Shown here: positions 34,227 to 44,200 of the stretch, piece by piece | How positions within the stretch are numbered: the first letter of the stretch is position 1 | Layout of the letters: every line of letters starts with the position of its first letter | NCBI GenBank assembly: GCA_017528425.1 | Contig: JAFXOV010000015.1 | Span: forward strand, 114,093-178,092 | Direction of reading: 5' to 3' | Source: Elusimicrobiota bacterium | GTDB taxonomy: Bacteria; Elusimicrobiota; Endomicrobiia; Endomicrobiales; Endomicrobiaceae | Length of the DNA stretch: 64,000 nucleotides | Translations under genes and position numbers: made by a program | Notes under the pieces: model-generated | Databases searched by the model: none | Told to the model about the DNA's origin: nothing | What the model saw: the letters and a program-made list of their open reading frames with translations, nothing else

Positions 34227-34656
34227 ACTTTTCTAAATTCTTATTATAGCGAACGAATAGTTTGGACTACACTTTTGTATTTTAAAATCTTATGTACCGC
34301 TTACGCGAAATGTACACCGCAATTCTAAAATACTTCAGTTCGTCTCAAACTATTCGTTCTTTAACGACATAACTGCAAAACAACTGAACAAAAATTTGAA
34401 ATTCTTTGAGAGCAACAAATAAGGAAACACAAAATCTTAAGGTCTTAAACGACCACAACAAAAAAAGAAATGTGCATTTTTTGCACATTTCCGTCATTGC
34501 GAACGAAGTGCGGCAATCCAGTCGTTTGTCATTCCGGACTCGATCCGGAATCTATAGAAATCTGTGCCGCAGGCACTCCAAAATTATAAATTGTCTTTTC
34601 GTTTGTCATCCCGCACTTGATGCGGGATCTATCTGTTCTGTCATTCCGGACTCGAT
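34227..34656. repeat. Repeat cluster after metY
   Basis: Contains the variant hairpin 34251-34359, the flank CTTTGAGAGCAACAAATAAG and AAAATCTTAAGGTCTTAAACG, the hairpin AAATGTGCA-TTTT-TGCACATTT (about 34469-34490), a family B element with loop AACGAAGTG (about 34493-34520), three family C palindromes (about 34527-34556, 34600-34632, 34638-34665) and a family E hairpin. The third family C copy runs into the 3' end of the next gene. Confidence 0.75.
34251..34359 (+). repeat. Family A variant hairpin, copy V2
   Basis: Perfect 14-bp outer arms GAACGAATAGTTTG (34251-34264) and CAAACTATTCGTTC (34346-34359); inner arms GTATTTTA/TAAAATAC; apical GTACCGCTTACGCG and GTACACC. The left-arm base that is mismatched in V1 is paired here. 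Confidence 0.8.
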
Positions 34657-35133
34657 TTAGGATCTAAGAAATCTAAATCTGCGTCTATAGTAGTTTATTT
34701 GTTCCAGTAAGCAGGCAAGTATTAATATTGAGAACAATATAACCATAATTAAATAATGTGATGTAATTGTTTGTTTAAAATGTTTTCTGTTTGTTATTGC
34801 CTTATTTATTTTGTTTTCTATACTTTTCTCAGAGTTGTAACCAGAAGCTTCGTATGATGTAACAGGGAATCTGTTACCTTTAAAATCTTCCAATTCTACT
34901 CGGTATTTAGTTTCTCCTTTGGAATATTTTCTTGTAGTTGTCACAGCCCGCTTTACGTTTGAAACAGATACTTTATTAAACGGATTACGCATAGTTCTTT
35001 TATATATGTTTGCTTGTATATCTGTTTTTGTAGGAATTATTTCAACCTTGATTGGAGAAAAAAGAATTAAGAAGGGGTAAAAGATTATTAGAAGGATGAT
35101 GGTTATTAGGATAAATTGTTTTAAGTTTTCCAT
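34657..35133 (-). CDS. Two-span membrane protein, paralogue of the gene at 32228
   Basis: Not recognised. 158 residues: an N-terminal helix (FILITIILLIIFYPFLILF), an external domain with VEIIPTKTDI and ENKINKAITNRKHFKQT, a second helix (LIMVILFSILILACLLEQI) and a short basic tail. It matches the protein at 32228-32866 in layout and in the two phrases around the external domain, but lacks the acidic tail. TATAAT (35145-35140) is 6 nt before the ATG and there is no Shine-Dalgarno. Confidence 0.65.
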   Translation of the reverse strand: MENLKQFILITIILLIIFYPFLILFSPIKVEIIPTKTDIQANIYKRTMRNPFNKVSVSNVKRAVTTTRKYSKGETKYRVELEDFKGNRFPVTSYEASGYNSEKSIENKINKAITNRKHFKQTITSHYLIMVILFSILILACLLEQINYYRRRFRFLRS

Positions 35134-35149
35134 ATAATTATTATATAAA

Positions 35150-35363
35150 ATTTTTTAATTTTATGTTTTTAGCTAAACGAGTTTTATTTTTTACTTATAA
35201 TTTCGCATTTGCCTCCCTTATGTACCATCCGTTTCACTTCCATTTATGTACACCGCAGTCGGCAAATGCTTTATTACAAGTAAAAACTCCGAAACTCTTT
35301 GAATGCGACAAGCAGAGTTGTTTTTTTATTATAACATAAAATCTTAAGGTCTTGAACGACACT
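35150..35363. repeat. Repeat cluster with a complete family A hairpin
   Basis: Family A hairpin (35193-35281) preceded by TTTTTAGCTAAACGAG, as before copy 31040, and followed by ACTCTTTGAATGCGACAAG and AAAATCTTAAGGTCTTGAACG. The last phrase abuts the end of the DUF5677-like gene. Confidence 0.75.
35193..35281 (-). repeat. Family A hairpin repeat, copy 5 (complete)
   Basis: Arms ACTTATAAT (35193-35201) and ATTACAAGT (35273-35281) with one mismatch, extended by T-run/A-run pairing; TTC/TTT internal loop; inner arms GCATTTGCC (35205-35213) and GGCAAATGC (35261-35269). Same apical region as copy 4. Confidence 0.85.
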
Positions 35364-36038
35364 TTATATCTTAGGAATTCGTTGATATATGTTTTCCAAC
35401 TCATAACGAATCTTCTCTATATATTTAGCCACTCGACATAAAAAGACTACCTTATCAAGTTCTCTATCAAAATTTACATCACCGTTTAAAGTAAATGGGC
35501 AAAAATGTAAAAGCTTAGATGTAAACTTATAAAAGTAGTTATATTCATCTAAATAATCAATTCGTTCTGCCATCTTTCTTATAGGCAACATTTTTTTACC
35601 AGAACCATGTTGCGAGAATAATTCTTTCTCTTGTTTCTGGAAGTCTGAAAGGTAATTATCTAGTCCAACTAATTCAGGAAAGAGTTTTTCATCAGCAACT
35701 CCTCTAGTCATACATCCCTTTAAATATTCGTGTCGATCATAGACACAAAAATCAAGCATAACATCAAACTGATTGGTAGTTACAATATATTTAGTAACAA
35801 TAAAGACTTCTAATAATCTACGAGCTAACAATAGAACAGCATCAACAATATCATCTTTTGAAGCAATCTTTAAATTTAAAACATATTCTGATACTAAAAA
35901 TCCAAATGTAATTTCATGAGCCCAATCACGGTACTTTGTTCCAATACATCGTTTAAAAAAATTATACAAGTTCAGTATTTTTTCTTTATTGTCCTTAATT
36001 TTATTATTTGTATCTGCAATTAAAACATCTAAATTCAT
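35364..36038 (-). CDS. DUF5677-like helical protein
   Basis: A 224-residue all-helical protein. ARRLLEVFIVTKYIV in the middle and the later SKLLHFCPFTLNG resemble DUF5677, a family of unknown function with an R-x-x-x-E-like and an S-K-x-x-H-like helix pair; such proteins often occur beside defence genes. It is cytosolic with no signal peptide. Codon use is more AT-rich than in the core genes around it. It diverges from hsdM with a 110-bp intergenic region and probably belongs to the same acquired segment. Confidence 0.6.
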   Translation of the reverse strand: MNLDVLIADTNNKIKDNKEKILNLYNFFKRCIGTKYRDWAHEITFGFLVSEYVLNLKIASKDDIVDAVLLLARRLLEVFIVTKYIVTTNQFDVMLDFCVYDRHEYLKGCMTRGVADEKLFPELVGLDNYLSDFQKQEKELFSQHGSGKKMLPIRKMAERIDYLDEYNYFYKFTSKLLHFCPFTLNGDVNFDRELDKVVFLCRVAKYIEKIRYELENIYQRIPKI

Positions 36039-36148
36039 TTTTTATTTCCTTAAAAATAGTATTTTCCTTTTATAAAATTATAGTAAAAATTGACCGAATT
36101 TGGTAAAATTAAAATAATATAAATATTATTTTAATCAAAGGGAAAAAT

Positions 36149-37666
36149 ATGGCAAAAAATAAACAAAATAACAATACAAATATAGGGTTTGAAAAACAGT
36201 TGTGGGATGCTGCCTGTGTTTTATGGGGGCATATTCCTGCTGCTGAATACAGAAAAGTTATTGTCGGTTTAATTTTTCTTCGTTACATATCAAGTGTATT
36301 TGATAAAAAGTATCAGGAACTTGTTGCAGAAGGCGAAGGCTTTGAAAATGATCCTATTGCTTATTTGGCAGAAAACATTTTTTTCGTTCCGGAACAATCT
36401 CGTTGGAATGTAATATCACAAGCGGCACATACTCCGGAAATAGGTAAAGTTATAGATGATGCAATGATAGCAATAGAAAAACATAATAAAACTCTTAAAG
36501 GTGTGTTGCCTAAAAATTATGGCAGTCCAGATTTGGATAAAAGAGTTTTAGGTGAAGTTGTGGACTTATTTACAAACAACATAAAAATGGACGATACCGA
36601 AGAAAGCAAAGATTTGCTCGGTAGAACTTACGAATATTGTATTGCACAATTTGCAGCTTACGAAGGAACAAAAGGCGGTGAATTTTATACACCGTCAAGC
36701 ATAGTTAAAACTTTAGTAGAAATTTTAAAACCTTTTGAAAATTGCAGAGTTTACGACCCTTGTTGCGGTAGTGGCGGAATGTTTGTTCAGTCGGTAAAAT
36801 TTTTACAGGCACATAGCGGTAACAGAAATAAAATATCCGTTTATGGGCAGGAATCAAATGCGGATACTTGGAAAATGGCAAAAATGAATATGGCTATTCG
36901 CGGTATAGATGCTGATTTCGGTTCTTCTCATGCAGACACATTTTTTAACGATTTACACCCTACACTAAAAGCAGATTTTATTATGGCTAATCCGCCTTTT
37001 AATCTTTCCAACTGGGGGCAAGATAAATTAAGAGATGATGTTCGTTGGAAATACGGGTTACCGCCTGCAGGTAATGCAAACTTTGCATGGATACAACACA
37101 TGATACACCATTTAGCCCATAACGGTAAAATAGGGTTAGTTCTTGCAAACGGTGCATTATCAAGCCAAACAAGTGGTGAAGGGGATATAAGAAAAAATAT
37201 TATTGAAGACGATTTAATTGAAGGAATAGTTGCCTTACCTGATAAGTTGTTTTATAGTGTAACAATACCGGTAACACTTTGGTGTATAACCAAGAACAAA
37301 AAGCAAAAAGGTAAAACTTTGTTTATAGATGCTCGTAAAATGGGTTATATGGTAGACAGAAAACACAGAGATTTTACCGAAGAAGATATTAAAAAATTAG
37401 CAGACACTTTTACACAGTTTCAAGAAGGCAGTTTAAAAGATATAAAAGGTTTTTGTGCAGTTGTTTCAACACAAGATATTGCAAAGCAAGATTATATTTT
37501 AACTCCCGGAAGGTATGTAGGTATAGAAGAACAAGAAGAAGATACAGAACCTTTTGAACAAAAAATGAAAAGATTAACAACCGAACTTTCGGATATGTTT
37601 AAAAAGTCCGATGAACTTAAAAAAGAAATAAAAGAAAATTTAAATAAATTAGGATATAAAATTTAG
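36149..37666 (+). CDS. hsdM: Type I restriction-modification methyltransferase subunit HsdM
   Basis: Adenine-N6 methyltransferase subunit of a type I system. The SAM-binding motif DPCCGSGGMF (near residue 204) and the catalytic MANPPF (near residue 279) are intact, with the helical N-terminal domain (LWDAACVLWGHIPAAEYRKV in pieces) in front. 505 residues is a typical length. AAAGGGAAAAAT is the ribosome site. The locus reads hsdM, membrane protein, PIN protein, hsdS, unknown, hsdR, all on the plus strand with gaps of 1-20 nt or overlaps, so it should be one transcription unit. Confidence 0.96.
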   Translation: MAKNKQNNNTNIGFEKQLWDAACVLWGHIPAAEYRKVIVGLIFLRYISSVFDKKYQELVAEGEGFENDPIAYLAENIFFVPEQSRWNVISQAAHTPEIGKVIDDAMIAIEKHNKTLKGVLPKNYGSPDLDKRVLGEVVDLFTNNIKMDDTEESKDLLGRTYEYCIAQFAAYEGTKGGEFYTPSSIVKTLVEILKPFENCRVYDPCCGSGGMFVQSVKFLQAHSGNRNKISVYGQESNADTWKMAKMNMAIRGIDADFGSSHADTFFNDLHPTLKADFIMANPPFNLSNWGQDKLRDDVRWKYGLPPAGNANFAWIQHMIHHLAHNGKIGLVLANGALSSQTSGEGDIRKNIIEDDLIEGIVALPDKLFYSVTIPVTLWCITKNKKQKGKTLFIDARKMGYMVDRKHRDFTEEDIKKLADTFTQFQEGSLKDIKGFCAVVSTQDIAKQDYILTPGRYVGIEEQEEDTEPFEQKMKRLTTELSDMFKKSDELKKEIKENLNKLGYKI

Positions 37667-37668
37667 TT

Positions 37669-38277
37669 ATGGAAATATTTAATGTAGTTAAAGAAATATT
37701 AACATTAATAATTGCATGTGCAGGTGTTTGGGTTGCATGGAGTGCTTTAAAAACTTGGAAAAAGGAATTTATTGGTAAAAAGAAAATAGATTTAGCTTGT
37801 GATATTGTAGAACAGATTTGCAATATACAAGATATTATTAGATATGCTCGAAATCCAGCTTTTTTCACAAACGAGAGTAATAAAATTATAAAAGATTTTA
37901 ATAAAGATAAAGAAGAATTTAAAGAAAATAAAATACATTATTTGGCAGCAAAATATCGTTTTTACAATAAAAAAGAAGAAATAAATAATTTCTTTAAATT
38001 AAGAAATAAAGCTCAATTATATTGGGATAAAAATATTTTAGATTTATTTAATAAGCTTAATGAGATTATAGTATCTATTAATACAGCTGCAGAACTTTTA
38101 TATGAATCTGATAATTTAGATTTTAAATCGAGAGTAAAATTTGAAAAGAAAATTTGGTGGAATTTCAAAAATGATGATGAAATAGAAAAAAATGTTCAAA
38201 AAATAGTTGATGAATTTAAATTAAATTTATATGACTGCTATAAAGATGGACTAACTAAATGGAAGAAGTTGAAATAA
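37669..38277 (+). CDS. Membrane-anchored hypothetical protein in the hsd operon
   Basis: Not recognised. 202 residues: one N-terminal membrane helix (VVKEILTLIIACAGVWVAWSAL) and a long basic, helical cytoplasmic part rich in Lys, Asn and Ile. The N-terminal helix followed by KTWKKEF is reminiscent of small helper proteins in defence loci. It starts 2 nt after hsdM and 1 nt separates it from the PIN gene. The coding sequence is very AT-rich compared with core genes. Confidence 0.6.
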   Translation: MEIFNVVKEILTLIIACAGVWVAWSALKTWKKEFIGKKKIDLACDIVEQICNIQDIIRYARNPAFFTNESNKIIKDFNKDKEEFKENKIHYLAAKYRFYNKKEEINNFFKLRNKAQLYWDKNILDLFNKLNEIIVSINTAAELLYESDNLDFKSRVKFEKKIWWNFKNDDEIEKNVQKIVDEFKLNLYDCYKDGLTKWKKLK

Positions 38278-38278
38278 A

Positions 38279-39184
38279 ATGACACTAGAAACAGGTTTAT
38301 CACTTTGTCATAATTTTATGGTTGTAATTGATACTAATTGTTTTGAAAATTATTCAGAAACAAATAGTATTACTCCATATATATCATCCGATAAATGTCA
38401 TACTTTTTTTTCAGATAAAAAAAGTAGACCTGGAATTACTTTTGGAGAATACTACATAACAGAATCTGTTTTTTATGAAATTATTCAACAAAGAATAGAA
38501 TGTTATAATGAAACAAAAGAACAGTTAAAAAAATCTGCAAAAAAAATAAATATATCTATCAATATTCCAGACTCTATAGATTTTGAAAAAGAATTAAAAG
38601 AATATTTAGAAAAATATAATATAAAAATACTTCCACATCCGAATAATAATGTTTTTCCTGATATTATAAAACGAGCATTAGAGAAAAAACTTCCTTTTAA
38701 ATCAATTGGGGACGGAAAAAATAAAAAAGCATCCGATAAAGGATTCAAGGATGTTTTGTTATGGGAAACTTTATTAAATTACGATTATGAAAAATTTAGA
38801 ATATGTAAATTATTCCTTATAACTGCAAACGAAAAAGATTTTCCTTTTAATGAATTATTACCGGAATGGCAACAAAAGCATCCTAAAATAGAGCTAAAAA
38901 TTTTTAATAAATGGGATGATTTTATTTTAGAAGAAAAGCTTATATTTACAGAAATGTTTGCAAAAAGTAGTATTCCTTATCCAAGAGTTTTAGAAGTATT
39001 TCAAGAAGAAGATCCATCTATTATAAAATTACCAAACTTTACAAAAAAGATAATAGGTAGAGAAGATAGTTTTGTTGTAGAAGTATATGCGGATGTTCAA
39101 AGGAAAGATGGAAGTATTTTTGAAGATAAATATTATTATGATGTAAAAATTAATGAAGTAACTTTAAGTGATCCTGAAGAATAA
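38279..39184 (+). CDS. PIN-domain (DUF4935-type) nuclease-like protein in the hsd operon
   Basis: A 301-residue protein with a PIN-fold signature of the DUF4935 kind: VVIDTNCFENY (first acidic residue, near residue 16), then YYITESVFYEIIQQRI (family SE-x-V-x-x-E), then KASDKGFKDVLLWETLL and FLITANEKDF (final acidic residues). The C-terminal ~90 residues are an extra beta-rich domain. PIN proteins are metal-dependent RNases; the target is unknown. No VapB-like antitoxin is adjacent. Its place between hsdM and hsdS suggests a role linked to the restriction system, for example backup abortive infection (inference). Confidence 0.75.
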   Translation: MTLETGLSLCHNFMVVIDTNCFENYSETNSITPYISSDKCHTFFSDKKSRPGITFGEYYITESVFYEIIQQRIECYNETKEQLKKSAKKINISINIPDSIDFEKELKEYLEKYNIKILPHPNNNVFPDIIKRALEKKLPFKSIGDGKNKKASDKGFKDVLLWETLLNYDYEKFRICKLFLITANEKDFPFNELLPEWQQKHPKIELKIFNKWDDFILEEKLIFTEMFAKSSIPYPRVLEVFQEEDPSIIKLPNFTKKIIGREDSFVVEVYADVQRKDGSIFEDKYYYDVKINEVTLSDPEE

Positions 39185-39203
39185 AATACAAAGGATACCA
39201 ATA

Positions 39204-40388
39204 ATGGAAATATGGAATAAGAAAAAATTATCAGAAGTCGCAGATGTTATTGGTGGAGGAACTCCAAGTACAAATAATTTTGAATATTGGGAAGGAGATA
39301 TTCCTTGGATAACACCTAAAGATTTATCCGGTTATAATGAAAGATATATTTCAAAAGGTAGTCGTAATATTTCTCTGTTAGGATTAAAAAATAGTAGTTC
39401 AAGAATTTTACCAAAAGGTTCTGTTTTATTAACAAGTCGTGCACCGATAGGATATATTGCAATAGCAAAGAATGAAGTATGTACAAATCAAGGATTTAAA
39501 AGTCTTGTATTAAAAGAAGGAAATGATTCTCAATTTTTTTATTATTTGTTAAAAAACAACATAGAATATATTAAAAATATGAGTTCCGGTTCTACTTTTT
39601 CAGAAATTTCAGGAACACAAGTAAAGAATTTAGAATTTTCTATTCCTCCGCTTGAAACACAACAAAAAATTGCGAAGGTGTTGAGTGTTTTTGACGATAA
39701 AATTGAATTAAATAATAAAATAAATGAAAATTTGGAACAACAAGCCCAAGCTATTTTTTCTAATTTTATTTCAAATTGTGAAACAGAAGAGATAAAAGTT
39801 TCTGATATTACTTCCAAAGCAAATACAGGTGCAGATGCTATACAAAAGGCTCCAATTGTAGATTATGATACAGGTATTAAATGTATTAGAGTTGGTGACA
39901 TGAGCAATAATAGAGATTTTTATCATTGGGGATATACTAAAGTCAGTGATGAAGTTTTTAGACAATACCAACTAAAAAAAGATGATATTCTTATAACTCG
40001 AACTGCAATGTTAGGATTAAATAAATTAATAGTACAAGATTTAAATGCTGTATATAATAATGGACTAATTAGATTAACAGTAAATAAAAATAAAATTTTT
40101 CCACTAATATTATATCGTCAATTTCAAACACAAGATTTTTTTAATTTCATAAATAGAATTGAAAGTGAAACATCTGTAAGACCTAATATGAAAATTAATT
40201 ATTTACTCAACTATCAATTTAAGATTCCAAATATAACTAAGCAAAAGGAATTAGTTGTTTTGCTATCACCTTTGTTTTTATTAAAAGAACATGTTTCTAC
40301 AGAAAATAATAAATTAATTCAATTAAGAGATACTCTTTTACCAAAACTAATGAACGGTGAAATTGATGTTGATAAAATAAAAATTTAG
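39204..40388 (+). CDS. hsdS: Type I restriction-modification specificity subunit HsdS
   Basis: DNA sequence-recognition subunit. 394 residues from ATG 39204, chosen over the upstream GTG 39168 because AAGGA lies 8-9 nt before it. Two target-recognition domains are visible: the first from WNKKKLSEVADVIGGGTPST to SIPPLETQQKIAKVL with its helical spacer, and the second from EIKVSDITSKANTGADAI to the final helix QLRDTLLPKLMNGEIDV. The conserved spacer helices hold the two domains apart and dock HsdM. No frameshift is seen. No second hsdS or inverted hsdS fragment is present for phase switching. Confidence 0.93.
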   Translation: MEIWNKKKLSEVADVIGGGTPSTNNFEYWEGDIPWITPKDLSGYNERYISKGSRNISLLGLKNSSSRILPKGSVLLTSRAPIGYIAIAKNEVCTNQGFKSLVLKEGNDSQFFYYLLKNNIEYIKNMSSGSTFSEISGTQVKNLEFSIPPLETQQKIAKVLSVFDDKIELNNKINENLEQQAQAIFSNFISNCETEEIKVSDITSKANTGADAIQKAPIVDYDTGIKCIRVGDMSNNRDFYHWGYTKVSDEVFRQYQLKKDDILITRTAMLGLNKLIVQDLNAVYNNGLIRLTVNKNKIFPLILYRQFQTQDFFNFINRIESETSVRPNMKINYLLNYQFKIPNITKQKELVVLLSPLFLLKEHVSTENNKLIQLRDTLLPKLMNGEIDVDKIKI

Positions 40389-40396
40389 GAAAACAA

Positions 40397-41257
40397 ATGG
40401 CAAGAAAAAATATTTTTGAAATATTATCAAAGCGATATAACATAAAAGAAGAAATAGATAAAATAATTTGGTTGTTTAAATTTAAAAATATTACATTTAC
40501 AAATCCTCTTAATTTTATGAGACAAGAAAATTTAAGTATAGAAGAAGTAGTAAATAAATTTCTGTTTGTTAATTGGAAACAAAGAAATGGATGCTTAAAT
40601 TGTGAAGAAATAAAAGATAAATTAGGCTTTGTTAAATTAACATATAAATCTTTAGAAGAACGGATTATATTATTAGAATATATATCAAATTTAATTTATT
40701 TAATTCAAATAAAAATTAATCCTCAAAATAATGTAAATTTTCAGTTTGGTATAGAGTATAAATTATTGTGCCAAAATATAGATTTATTGTTAGAACATAT
40801 AAATTATGAAAAATGTATTTTTCCAAGAGAAGAAAAAATAATTCTTGTTCCTGAAAATCCTGCAGCAATGGCAGTTGCTGAAATATCTTTACAAGAAACA
40901 GCAATGGCAATCTTAAAATATCATCATGCTTTATTAAAAGGACAATTAGAAGAAAAAAGAAAAATATTATATTCTATTGCACATGAGTACGAAGCTCTTT
41001 TATCAAAGGGAATTGAAGGTTTTTCCGATTATTTTGATAAAGCAAATAATATGTTGAATAATTTTGATATTCGCCATAATAATAAAACAGGTAAAAAGAA
41101 AAAAGAGTTTATCATAAACATGAAACCTGAAGAATTAGAAAAATGGTATGATGAATTGTATCAATTACTTTTATTTTGTGTTTTAATTAGAGATAATAAA
41201 CATAGAAAAGATGAAATTTCTAAATTTTTAAAACAAGTAAATCCGGAGCAGAAATGA
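40397..41257 (+). CDS. Unknown protein between hsdS and hsdR
   Basis: Not recognised. 286 residues, cytosolic, mainly helical. The N-terminus holds KRYNIKEEIDKIIWLF and NGCLNCEEIKDKLGF; the middle has LQETAMAILKYHHALLKG; the C-terminus NNFDIRHNNKTGKKKKEF and LLLFCVLIRDNKHRK. The RHNN phrase within helices recalls abortive-infection or HEPN-type proteins, but this is weak. Its stop overlaps the hsdR start by 4 bp (ATGA), which implies translational coupling to the nuclease subunit. Confidence 0.6.
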   Translation: MARKNIFEILSKRYNIKEEIDKIIWLFKFKNITFTNPLNFMRQENLSIEEVVNKFLFVNWKQRNGCLNCEEIKDKLGFVKLTYKSLEERIILLEYISNLIYLIQIKINPQNNVNFQFGIEYKLLCQNIDLLLEHINYEKCIFPREEKIILVPENPAAMAVAEISLQETAMAILKYHHALLKGQLEEKRKILYSIAHEYEALLSKGIEGFSDYFDKANNMLNNFDIRHNNKTGKKKKEFIINMKPEELEKWYDELYQLLLFCVLIRDNKHRKDEISKFLKQVNPEQK

Positions 41258-44200
41258 CTGTAAACTATACAGAAGAAAGTTACGAAAATTCGGTCATAGA
41301 ACTGTTTAAAAATATGGGTTACCAACATATTTACGGACCTGATATTGAAAACAGAAATTATTACAGTCCGTTATACGAAGATGTTTTAAATGAATATATT
41401 CGTAAAATAAACAAAACCGTTCCTGAAAAAGCAATTAAAGAAGCACTTTTTAAATTAAAAAATTTTGAAAATGGTGATATAGTTCAACAAAATATTACTT
41501 TTACCGATTATCTTCAAAACGGAATTACCGTTGAATATTTGGAAAACGGTAATAAAACATCTGCAATAGTTTATCTTGTAGATTTTAATGATATAAATAA
41601 CAATTCTTTTATAGTTGCTAATCAATGGACTTTTATTGAAAATAGTGAAAGAAAGCCCGATATTTTAATTTTTCTAAATGGTATTCCTGTAGTTTTAATG
41701 GAACTTAAATCACCGTCAAGACAAGAAACTGATGTTTCCGAAGCATATAGGCAAATAAGAAACTATATGAAAGAAATTCCTGCTATGTTTGCTTATAATG
41801 CAATAACGGTTATGAGTGACCAACTTACATCCAAAGCGGGAACTATTACATCCGGCGAAGACAGATACATGGAATGGAAAACTAAAGACGGAAACTATGA
41901 AAATACACAATATGCACAATTTGACACTTTTTTTGAAGGTATATTTCAAAAAGAAAGGTTGCTTGATATATTAAAAAACTTTATTTGTTTTTCTAACGAA
42001 GGTATAGAAAAATATAAAATTTTAGCTGCATATCACCAGTACTTTGCAGTAAAAAAAGCAATTAAATCTACTACTCTTGCCACACAAACAGACGGTAAAG
42101 GCGGTGTGTTTTGGCATACACAAGGCAGCGGAAAAAGTTTGTCTATGGTGTTTTATGCTCATTTGTTACAAAAAGCATTAAACAGCCCTACCATTGTTGT
42201 TTTAACCGATAGAAACGATTTAGACGACCAACTTTACGAACAGTTTTGTAAATGTAAAGATTTTTTAAGACAAACTCCCTTACAAGCACAAAGCAGAAAA
42301 GATTTAAAAGATTTGCTTGAAGACAGGCAAGCAAACGGAATAATTTTTACAACAATGCAAAAGTTTGAAGAATCTTTTGATATGTTATCGGACAGAAAAA
42401 ATATTATTGTTATGGCAGATGAAGCTCACAGGGGGCAATACGGTTTAGCCGAAAAAATTGATACAAAAACAGGTAGAATAAAAACAGGAACTGCAAGAAT
42501 AATAAGAAACAGTTTACCGAATGCAACTTTTATAGGTTTTACCGGAACACCTATTTCTTTAAAAGACAGAAACACAAAAGAAGTTTTCGGGGAATATATT
42601 GATATTTACGATATGACACAAGCCGTAGAAGACGGTGCAACAAGACCTGTTTATTATGAAAGCAGAGTAATAAAACTAAAACTTGATAAACAAACATTAG
42701 AATTAATAGACAAAGAATATTCTTTAATGGCACAAAATGCAGAACCTGAAGTTATAGAAAAAAGTAAAAAAGAACTTGGTAAAATGGAAGCTGTTTTAGG
42801 TAACGAAAACACAATAAATTCTTTAGTTACCGATATTTTAGACCATTACCAAAATAACAGAGAACATTTATTAACCGGTAAAGCAATGATAGTTGCTTAT
42901 TCACGAGAAATAGCAATTAAAATTTATGATAAGATTTTGGAACTTAAACCGAATTGGAATAAAAAAGTTGCTGTTGTTATGACATCTACAAACAACGATC
43001 CGGAACATTGGCGAGAAATAATAGGTAATAAAACACATAAAGAAGAACTTGCAAAAGAATTTAAAAAAGCAGACAGTCCTTTAAAAATTGCTATTGTTGT
43101 TGATATGTGGTTGACGGGGTTTGATGTTCCGTCACTTGCTACAATGTATTTTTATAAACCTATGGCAGGGCATAACTTAATGCAGGCAATAGCAAGAGTT
43201 AACAGAGTATTTAAAGATAAAGAAGGCGGTTTAATAGTTGATTATATCGGTATAGCATCCGCACTTAAGCTTGCAATGAACGATTATACCGTTAGAGATA
43301 AAAAGAATTACGGTGATACCGATATTGAACAGGTTGCATATCCTAAATTTATGGATAAGTTGGCAGTATGTAAAGATTTGTTTTATGGTTTTGATTATTC
43401 AAAGTTTATAACCGGTTCAGATTTGGAAAGAGCAAAAACAATAACGGCAGGTTTAAATTTTATTATTGCTCCCGATAATACAGAAAAGAAAGAAATGTTT
43501 TTAAAAGAAGCATTATTATTACATCAAGCATTATCTTTATGTTCATCAATTGTAAAAAAACAGGCAAGAATAGAAGCAGCATTTTTTGAAGCCGTTAGGG
43601 TTCTTATCGGCAGGTTGATGAATAAAGGTTCCGAAAATAAAGTTTCGTTAAAAGAAATGAACGAAAGAATAAACGAATTGTTAAAACAAAGTATTAAAAG
43701 TGATGGCGTAATTAATTTATTCTCGGATGTAAAACAAGAATTTTCTTTGTTTGATGCTAAATTTTTGGAAGAAATAAGTAAGATGAAAGAAAAAAATTTA
43801 GTAGTAGAAATTTTAAGAAAATTAATTGCCGAACAGGTTAGATTATATAAAAGAACAAATATTGTTAAGTCGGAAAAGTTTAGCGAAATTATACAAACAA
43901 TAATGAACAAATATATAAACGGTTTAATTACCAATGCAGAAGTTATAGAAGAACTTTTAAAGTTGGCAAAACAAATTGTTAAAGCACATAAAGAAGGGGA
44001 TAATTTAGGTTTATCACCGGAAGAACTTGCTTTTTATGATGCATTAACAAAACCTAAAGCTGTTAAAGATTTTTATAAAAATGAAGTTTTAATTGCAATG
44101 ACAAAAGAATTAACTGAAACTTTAAGAAAAAACAAAACTATTGATTGGCAAAAGAAAGAATTTGCAAGAGCTAAAATGCAAATGATGATTAAAAGGTTAT

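Noticed and set aside
34406..34660. 84-aa open frame after metY
   Set aside because: It is a translation of family B and C repeats (similar peptides with HCERSEAI-like phrases appear in other repeat gaps).
38279..39184. VapC-like toxin of a standard toxin-antitoxin pair
   Set aside because: The protein is twice the VapC length, of the DUF4935 type, and no small antitoxin gene precedes it.
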